The notes below the pieces were generated by a model. The model was not told the origin of the DNA. It made no database searches and was given only the letters and a program-made list of their open reading frames with translations. A stretch of 20,911 bases of DNA from PLA5 sp040901705 (GTDB lineage: Bacteria; Planctomycetota; Planctomycetia; Pirellulales; PLA5), in NCBI GenBank assembly GCA_040901705.1, contig JBBDYI010000214.1, positions 1 to 20,911 of the forward strand. The letters run 5' to 3'. This document shows positions 16,387 to 20,911 of this stretch, piece by piece (the stretch's first letter is position 1; the number at the start of each line of letters is the position of its first letter). The position numbers were made by a program, and so were the translations under genes.

Positions 16387-18462
16387 TCATTCTTTGTGCC
16401 GTGGTTCGCTCAGCAGTAGCCATGCCTGCGACGCGGCGTCTGCCCCGTGCAATGGCGGATCACACACGAAGTCGCGACAAACGTAAACCGCTGGCGGATC
16501 GTCGCCGACCGACTTGCTGTCGAATATTGCGCGCAAGCTCTCGCCGCCTTCGTCGGGTCGCGCGCGGCAGGCGACGACTTTGCTTGGAATGAAGCGGCGG
16601 CGGAGGTCGGCGATCACTTCGGCAGTCGCTGGCGCGGCCGCGTCGCCGACAATCGCAATTTCAAACGTCGGGCCAAGATACAGATCGAGCGCGAGCAGCA
16701 ACTGGCCGGCGGCGGTCGGGGCTTTTTGCATTACGCCGAGGCCGGCCCGCAGCGTTCGCTCGGCTTCGTCGAGTAAGTCTCCGCGGCCGGTGAGTTTGGC
16801 CAACCGCACCAGCGCCGTCGCCGCCACGGCATTGCCGCTGGGGACCGATTGATCGAGAAAGTCCTTGTTGCGGGCGATCAATTGCTCGTGATCGTCGGCG
16901 GTAAAAAAGAACCCGCCGGCGTCGGCGTCGGCAAAGTGCTGGCGGACAATCTCGACCAGCGCGAGGGCTTCGTCGACCCACCGCTCGTCGAATGTCGCTT
17001 CGTACAGCGACACCAGCGCGCCCGCGAGATAGGTGTAGTCGTCGAGATAGGCGTCCAACTTCGCGACGCCTTCCTTGCAAGTGTGCAGTAGTCGACCATC
17101 CTCGCGGCGCAGCGAATCGAGCAAGAACGTCGCCGCTTGCACCGCCGCTTGCGTGTACCGCGGTTCGCCCAGCGCCGCACCCGCGCGAGCAAAGGCGTCG
17201 ATCGCCAAACCATTCCACGCCACGAGCACCTTGTCGTCCAAGCCCGGCCGCAAGCGCTTCGAGCGCTCGGCCAACAACTTCGCCCGAGCGTCGGCCAACT
17301 CGGCGGCAAGCTCTCGCTCGTCGCGCTCGAGCAACTTTGCCGATTGGGCGAGCGTCTTGGGCAAATTGAGAATGTTGTGCCCGTCGAAATTGCCTTCGTC
17401 GGTCACGTCGTAGACGTAGCAGAACGTCTTGGCGGCTGCCTCGCCCAACACGTCGGCGATTTGCCCTGGCGTCCAGACGTAAAACTTACCTTCCTCGCCC
17501 TCGCTGTCGGCGTCTTCGGCGCTGTAAAACCCGCCGGCCGCGTCGTGCATGTCGCGAAGCAGATAATCGAGCGTCTCGCGGGCCACCGTCGCATACCGCT
17601 CGTCGCCGAGTGCCTGATAGCCTTCGACGTAACACGTCGCCAGCAGCGCGTTGTCGTACAGCATCTTCTCGAAGTGCGGCACCAGCCACCGCTCGTCGAC
17701 GGAATACCGCGCGAATCCGCCGCCGAGATGATCGTACATGCCGCCGGCCGCCATCCGGTCGAGCGTGAGCCGCACCATGTCCAGAATTCCGTCGCGCGGC
17801 CACCGCCGCCACGCGCGGAGCAGCAACATCAGGTCCATCGCATGCGGAAACTTCGGCGCGCCGCCGAATCCGCCATGCTGAAAGTCGAACGCCCGTTCCA
17901 GCGCCGCGGCAGCATGGTGCAGCAGCGGCTCGGCGAGTTCGCCCTCGGTGGCCGGCGGAACGTGAGACACTCGCAGATGCTTGGTCAACTCGCGTGCCTG
18001 CTCACCCACCTGCTCCCGCCGCTCTCGCCAAGCCCGCGCCACGGCGGCGAGAATCTGATCGAACCCCTGCATGCCTCGCGACGCGCTCGGCGGCCAATAC
18101 GTGCCGCCATAAAACGGCTCCAAGTCCGGCGTGAGAAACAACGACATCGGCCAGCCGCCGCGGCCGGTCATTGCATGTACGGCGATCATGTAGATCTGAT
18201 CGAGGTCCGGCCGCTCCTCGCGATCCACCTTCACGCACACGAAGTCCCGATTCATCGCCGCCGCAATCTCGGCGTTCTCGAAACTCTCGTGCTCCATCAC
18301 ATGGCACCAGTGGCACGCCGAATAGCCGACTGACAAGAAAATCGGCTTCTGCTCCCGCTTCGCACGCTCAAGCGCCTCCGGCCCCCAAGGATACCAGTCG
18401 ACGGGATTGTTCTGATGCTGAAGCAAGTACGGGCTGGATTCGTCGGCAAGGCGATTCGGCAT
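16387..18462 (-). CDS. Thioredoxin-domain protein of the YyaL/SPATA20 (DUF255) family
   Basis: 691 aa, the usual length. The N-terminal DUF255 thioredoxin-like domain (about 1-165) starts with SSPYLLQHQNNPVDWYPW and has the redox motif Cys50-His-Trp-Cys53 (SACHWCHVM). It continues with VKVDREERPDLD and GGWPMSLFLTPDLEPFYGGTY. The rest is an alpha/alpha-barrel resembling N-acylglucosamine 2-epimerases and six-hairpin glycosidases, with landmarks HGGFGGAPKFPH, DHLGGGFARYSVDERWLVPHFEKMLYDNA and SAEDADSEGEEGKFYVWT. Relatives occur from bacteria to mammals; the biochemical activity is not settled, although redox-linked roles are assumed. No signal peptide, so cytosolic. The start codon is directly preceded by C-rich heptamers on the sense strand and lacks a Shine-Dalgarno. 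Confidence 0.95.
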   Translation of the reverse strand: MPNRLADESSPYLLQHQNNPVDWYPWGPEALERAKREQKPIFLSVGYSACHWCHVMEHESFENAEIAAAMNRDFVCVKVDREERPDLDQIYMIAVHAMTGRGGWPMSLFLTPDLEPFYGGTYWPPSASRGMQGFDQILAAVARAWRERREQVGEQARELTKHLRVSHVPPATEGELAEPLLHHAAAALERAFDFQHGGFGGAPKFPHAMDLMLLLRAWRRWPRDGILDMVRLTLDRMAAGGMYDHLGGGFARYSVDERWLVPHFEKMLYDNALLATCYVEGYQALGDERYATVARETLDYLLRDMHDAAGGFYSAEDADSEGEEGKFYVWTPGQIADVLGEAAAKTFCYVYDVTDEGNFDGHNILNLPKTLAQSAKLLERDERELAAELADARAKLLAERSKRLRPGLDDKVLVAWNGLAIDAFARAGAALGEPRYTQAAVQAATFLLDSLRREDGRLLHTCKEGVAKLDAYLDDYTYLAGALVSLYEATFDERWVDEALALVEIVRQHFADADAGGFFFTADDHEQLIARNKDFLDQSVPSGNAVAATALVRLAKLTGRGDLLDEAERTLRAGLGVMQKAPTAAGQLLLALDLYLGPTFEIAIVGDAAAPATAEVIADLRRRFIPSKVVACRARPDEGGESLRAIFDSKSVGDDPPAVYVCRDFVCDPPLHGADAASQAWLLLSEPRHKE

Positions 18463-18532
18463 GTGGAGCGGGGGCTGGAGGCTGGGAATTGGGGACAGGG
18501 AGACAGTAGTCAGTAGACAGGACCAAGTGAGT
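18463..18532. repeat. Heptamer-period array, G-rich on plus strand, abutting a start codon
   Basis: Read in sevens from 18463: GTGGAGC, GGGGGCT, GGAGGCT, GGGAATT, GGGGACA, GGGAGAC, AGTAGTC, AGTAGAC, AGGACCA, AGTGAGT. Runs of G keep one phase for six units, then AGTAG units continue it. It starts at the base next to the ATG of the thioredoxin-domain gene (minus strand), where the sense strand is C-rich like the obgE leader. Confidence 0.75.
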
Positions 18533-18574
18533 CTTGGCTATCGCCAACGTCGGCTCGCACCGCTTAGCCGAATC

Positions 18575-18630
18575 GTCTCCTGTCTCCTGTCTCCCATCTC
18601 CCATCTCCCATCTCCCATCTCCCATCTCCC
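18575..18630. repeat. Heptamer tandem array, eight units
   Basis: Two GTCTCCT, one GTCTCCC and five perfect ATCTCCC units in strict 7-base register. The minus strand reads GGGAGAT repeatedly, with six G-runs separated by 4 bases, a textbook G-quadruplex pattern. It lies between the stop of the DUF1559 gene and the start of the thioredoxin-domain gene, in inverted orientation relative to the array at 18463-18532. Confidence 0.9.
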
Positions 18631-18652
18631 GACAACGCCCCGCCCCGCCGCA

Positions 18653-19816
18653 TCACTCCGAATACTTCTCGTCCTCGCCGCCGTTGCGAGTGACCAGCGC
18701 CAGATAGACGTTCGCGCTGATCGCATTCGGTCCGCTGGCGACGATCGACGCCACGTGCTTGTCGCCGAACAAGTGGTTGATGCGGTGGCCCTCGTGCATG
18801 CTGCTGGGACCGAATTGCCACGGCTCCTGGCCGGCCCATTTTTCGCGATAGTAGTAATCCAGTGAGCCGTCGCCCCTCGGCCCGACGTTCAGCGCATCGC
18901 GGCAGCCGTCCTCTTCGCGGCACACCCAGCGGCCCTTGTGGTCTTTCGACGCAACGGGCGGCTTCGAGTTGGGATTGTGCGCCACAACCCACGACGTCGT
19001 GCCGTCCAACCAAGAGGCATAGTTCGGCTCCCGCGTTTCTGAAATGACGATCGTGTTGCTGTCGCCGTCGGCGATTTTCGCAACGCCGCGCATTCGCTCG
19101 GAATAGACGATCACGCCGTTCGGCTTCTCCTCATCGGTTTTCGGCTGCGGGTTGAGCGCAAGGTCGAGATGCGTCGCCGTCACCGCGACATAATTCGTCA
19201 ACGCAACGCCGCCTTTGCTTTCCGCGGGCAAATCCAAAGACTTCACGAGGTCTTTGTACTCAGGGGCCGAACTCGTCCAATTCGGCTCCGATTTGCCCTC
19301 GAACGCCGGACAATGGAAGAATTCCAGTGCGTGCATCGACACATGCTCCCCGTCGTCGCCGCGCAATCGAACGTCGAATGCATCGTCAACGAATCTCCTC
19401 GAGCGGGCGTTCATCGTCCGATATAGTGGCTCTTCTCCATAGTACGGCAGCAACATCGCGATCCAACTGTATCCCGACGCGGAATACGCCGGCGCGCCGG
19501 CATCTTTGCGTCGAACTTCGGCCGTTCGTTTCTCGGCTTGTGCCGTTGTGACTCCCGGCGGACCAAGGATCGGCCTCGTCGACACAATCGGCCAGGCGTT
19601 ATTGGAGCCCACTTGATACACGGCAAGAACTTTGCCAAGCACCACGAGATTGCGCTTGCAACCATCGAGCTTGCTCTCTTCCACGATGTGAGCGACCGCG
19701 GGAAAGGCAACCGCCAGCGACAACGCCACGATCAAACAAACGGCGACGACGTTACCAACGTCGGGCTTGAAATGCAGAGCCGCCGCCGGTCGATTCGAGT
19801 AGCGATCGATCATCAT
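18653..19816 (-). CDS. DUF1559-type (pseudopilin-like) protein with atypical N-terminus
   Basis: 387 aa, recognised as DUF1559 by its order of landmarks. One N-terminal transmembrane helix (21-42, VVAVCLIVALSLAVAFPAVA) leads into SKLDGCKRNLVVLGKVLAVY, the counterpart of the family's CxNNLxQxGLAxxxY. GYSWIAMLLPYYGEEPLY comes next, then DGDSNTIVISE at about 248-258 and the C-terminal SSMHEGHRINHLFGDKHV at about 335-352, the H-x-DG counterpart with GD in place of DG. Typical members start with a pilin-like GFTLxE cleavage site; none is present here, so processing by prepilin peptidase is doubtful. The start at 19816 is chosen because GGAG lies 4 bases upstream (7 bases before the adjacent ATG at 19813). 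The role of the family is unknown; membrane-anchored and mostly extracytoplasmic is expected. Confidence 0.82.
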   Translation of the reverse strand: MMIDRYSNRPAAALHFKPDVGNVVAVCLIVALSLAVAFPAVAHIVEESKLDGCKRNLVVLGKVLAVYQVGSNNAWPIVSTRPILGPPGVTTAQAEKRTAEVRRKDAGAPAYSASGYSWIAMLLPYYGEEPLYRTMNARSRRFVDDAFDVRLRGDDGEHVSMHALEFFHCPAFEGKSEPNWTSSAPEYKDLVKSLDLPAESKGGVALTNYVAVTATHLDLALNPQPKTDEEKPNGVIVYSERMRGVAKIADGDSNTIVISETREPNYASWLDGTTSWVVAHNPNSKPPVASKDHKGRWVCREEDGCRDALNVGPRGDGSLDYYYREKWAGQEPWQFGPSSMHEGHRINHLFGDKHVASIVASGPNAISANVYLALVTRNGGEDEKYSE

Positions 19817-19856
19817 TCGTCTCCAACAAGGCAAATAGCGGTAAGCGCGACGCCCA

Positions 19857-19898
19857 CTTCCCCCTGCCCCCTACCAACTGCCCACTGCCCCCTACTCC
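19857..19898. repeat. C-rich heptamer array running into a stop codon
   Basis: Six units in register: CTTCCCC, CTGCCCC, CTACCAA, CTGCCCA, CTGCCCC, CTACTCC. The CTA of the last unit is the TAG stop of the IolI-like gene, so the array ends inside coding sequence. It fills most of the 75-base gap before the DUF1559 start. The minus strand is G-rich. Confidence 0.75.
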
Positions 19899-20713
19899 AT
19901 CGCCGCCTGCCCCAGCGTCTTTCGCAGCGCCGTCATGGCAATCTCGCCGAACTGCCGCGCGGGCACGCGCCAGATTTGCGGATTCATTAGCTCGACCGAG
20001 ACATGGCCGTCGTAGCCGATATGCTTGAGTGCCGCGACGATCGCTTCGAGCGGAATATCCCCGTCCCCCGGCAACACGCGGTCGCCGTCGACGGCCAATT
20101 CGCGGGCCACGCCGGGCAGGTCGCAAAGCTGGACGTGAAACAGATTCCGCGTCGTCAAATACGCCAGGTCGTCCGGCTTGCTCGGTCCGACGTAGTAGTG
20201 AAACGCATCAAGACACAGTCCAACGTGTGGACTCCCCAAGTCGGCGATCACCGCGGCGGCCGTTTGCAGATTGTTCAAGAAACTGCCGCGGGCCTGAAAC
20301 TCCACGCCCAACCGCACGCCCGACGGAGCCGCCCGAGCCGCCGCCTCGGCTAGCGAAGCCGTAACGCGGTCGATGTCCTGCTGGGCGAGGCTGCCCACGA
20401 TGTCCGCCGCCACGACGAGCGTTTCGACGCCAACCGCCCGCAACACGTCGAGCCGCCGGGCAAAATGATCCCAATGCTCCCGCCGCCGCTCGCCTTGGCT
20501 CGTAAGCAAGCCGCCCTGAAAGCTCGCCACCGGAGCAACCACGCCATGCCGCGCCAGCAAATTCCGCAAGTCCGCGGGCGAATGACGTTCGAGATAGCCT
20601 TCGAGCTTGCCCAGCCAAATCTCGATCGCCGGACACGCCCCGGCGGCATAGTCTTCCACATCGCGCTCAAACGCGGAATCGAGCGAGCAGACTTGCGCAA
20701 TGGCCGGTTTCAT
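19892..20713 (-). CDS. IolI-like sugar phosphate isomerase/epimerase (TIM barrel)
   Basis: 273 aa, a full-length xylose-isomerase-like TIM barrel. The C-terminal half matches the layout of B. subtilis IolI (2-keto-myo-inositol isomerase): DxDRVLPGDGDI, HIGYDGHVSVELMNPQIW. Predicted metal-site residues are Glu138 (GVEFQARGS), Asp169 (CLDAFHYY), Gln195 (FHVQLCDLP) and Glu241 (SVELMNP). Where IolI has a histidine ligand this protein has Gln195, which I recall as usual in a related subfamily. It probably isomerises or epimerises a sugar or inositol derivative in the cytosol; the substrate is unknown. No other inositol gene is present. No Shine-Dalgarno precedes the ATG. The stop codon is part of a heptamer array. 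Confidence 0.88.
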   Translation of the reverse strand: MKPAIAQVCSLDSAFERDVEDYAAGACPAIEIWLGKLEGYLERHSPADLRNLLARHGVVAPVASFQGGLLTSQGERRREHWDHFARRLDVLRAVGVETLVVAADIVGSLAQQDIDRVTASLAEAAARAAPSGVRLGVEFQARGSFLNNLQTAAAVIADLGSPHVGLCLDAFHYYVGPSKPDDLAYLTTRNLFHVQLCDLPGVARELAVDGDRVLPGDGDIPLEAIVAALKHIGYDGHVSVELMNPQIWRVPARQFGEIAMTALRKTLGQAAME

Positions 20714-20743
20714 GGGATTGACTTGGAACGACGATTTTGGATT

Positions 20744-20756
20744 AGCATCGAATGCT
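20744..20756. promoter_or_regulatory. Small inverted repeat upstream of the IolI-like gene
   Basis: AGCAT, CGA, ATGCT: a perfect 5-base inverted repeat about 31-43 bases upstream of the start codon, embedded in an AT-rich patch. It could be an operator half-site pair. It is short enough to occur by chance. Confidence 0.25.
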
Positions 20757-20760
20757 TAAC

Positions 20761-20799
20761 CACAGAGAACACGAAGGGCGAGCACAGAGGAACACGGAG
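20761..20799. repeat. Two-unit CACAGAG…AACACG direct repeat
   Basis: CACAGAGAACACGAAG at 20761-20776 and CACAGAGGAACACGGAG at 20783-20799, 22 bases apart. Purine-rich repeats of this kind (ACCACAGAG…ACACGGAGG) recur, to my recollection, in intergenic regions of many environmental bacteria, without a known function. Confidence 0.6.
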
Positions 20800-20848
20800 G
20801 ATGACAGAAGTGATGAATGATGATTGATGAACTATGAATGATGAGTAT
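20800..20848. repeat. AT-richer heptamer array (TGAATGA-like)
   Basis: In sevens from 20800: GATGACA, GAAGTGA, TGAATGA, TGATTGA, TGAACTA, TGAATGA, TGAGTAT. The TGA phase is kept over five units. This shares the 7-base period of the other arrays but not their C/G-rich sequence. The remaining bases to 20911 show no gene. Confidence 0.65.
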
Positions 20849-20911
20849 ATCCACAGGTAACCATTCACGCCCCAGGTAATAGCGTGGGTGCTTGGCGGTG
20901 GGCGAGTTTGG

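Noticed and set aside
17137..18333. Plus-strand open frame of 398 codons opposite the thioredoxin-domain gene
   Set aside because: Composition is Arg/His-rich with no motif; the minus-strand YyaL-type protein is continuous and full-length.
18368..18625. Minus-strand open frame with repeated GDGRWEM peptide
   Set aside because: It is just the translation of the heptamer array; no start signal or family feature.
18575..18630. CRISPR-like array of regular repeats
   Set aside because: Units are only 7 bases with no spacers, and no cas gene is present; it is a simple tandem repeat.

Overview
The window looks like chromosomal DNA of a planctomycete (Planctomycetota, probably a Pirellulales-type bacterium). 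The evidence is high GC with C-ending codons, two very large secreted proteins built from lamin-tail, Ig/cadherin-like and dockerin modules, an LEPR-XLL-type N-terminus (residues FEPLETRDLLA), a DUF1559-type pseudopilin-like protein, and a secreted protein that resembles planctomycete-specific hypotheticals. This is inference from protein features; no rRNA, tRNA, CRISPR array, transposase or phage gene is visible.

Layout. (1) 1-4937, plus: the 3' part of a giant surface or secreted protein (four lamin-tail domains, one carbohydrate-binding-like beta-sandwich, six Ig-like repeats, a dockerin), open at the left window edge. (2) 4945-9090, minus: mqnD (futalosine menaquinone pathway), then a Phd/VapC-type toxin-antitoxin pair, an OSBS/NSAR enolase-superfamily enzyme (menC-like) and an iron-containing alcohol dehydrogenase. 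(3) 9091-9595: a divergent intergenic region with a good sigma70-like promoter. (4) 9596-12225, plus: a secreted hypothetical protein, a REP/BIME-like inverted pair, rpmA (L27), a rho-independent terminator and obgE. (5) 12169-20713, minus: an IolI-like TIM-barrel isomerase, a DUF1559 protein, a YyaL/SPATA20-type thioredoxin-domain protein, and a second giant dockerin protein with nested cadherin-like architecture and its own strong promoter. Its 3' end overlaps the end of obgE by 57 bases, tail to tail.

How the genes relate. Only rpmA-obgE (ribosome assembly) and the toxin-antitoxin pair are classical functional neighbours. MqnD next to a MenC-family enzyme is informative: an organism using the futalosine route should not need o-succinylbenzoate, so the MenC-like protein may be an N-succinylamino-acid racemase or other epimerase. 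The two giant proteins share module types (lamin-tail, LDDGxxxYLNG-type beta-sandwich, dockerin, Ala/Arg-rich tail after the dockerin) and probably belong to one class of exported proteins.

The most unusual non-coding signal is a recurring 7-nucleotide periodicity in almost every intergenic gap: C- or G-rich heptamers at about 6204-6237, 10800-10834, 11161-11226, 18463-18532, 18575-18630 and 19857-19898, and an AT-richer version at 20800-20848. Some of these abut start codons (obgE, the thioredoxin-domain gene, weakly rpmA) where no Shine-Dalgarno sequence is seen; another runs into a stop codon. They recall the heptanucleotide STRR repeats of cyanobacteria. Together with the GTAG-headed REP pair at 10666-10735 they are the best candidates here for something undescribed.
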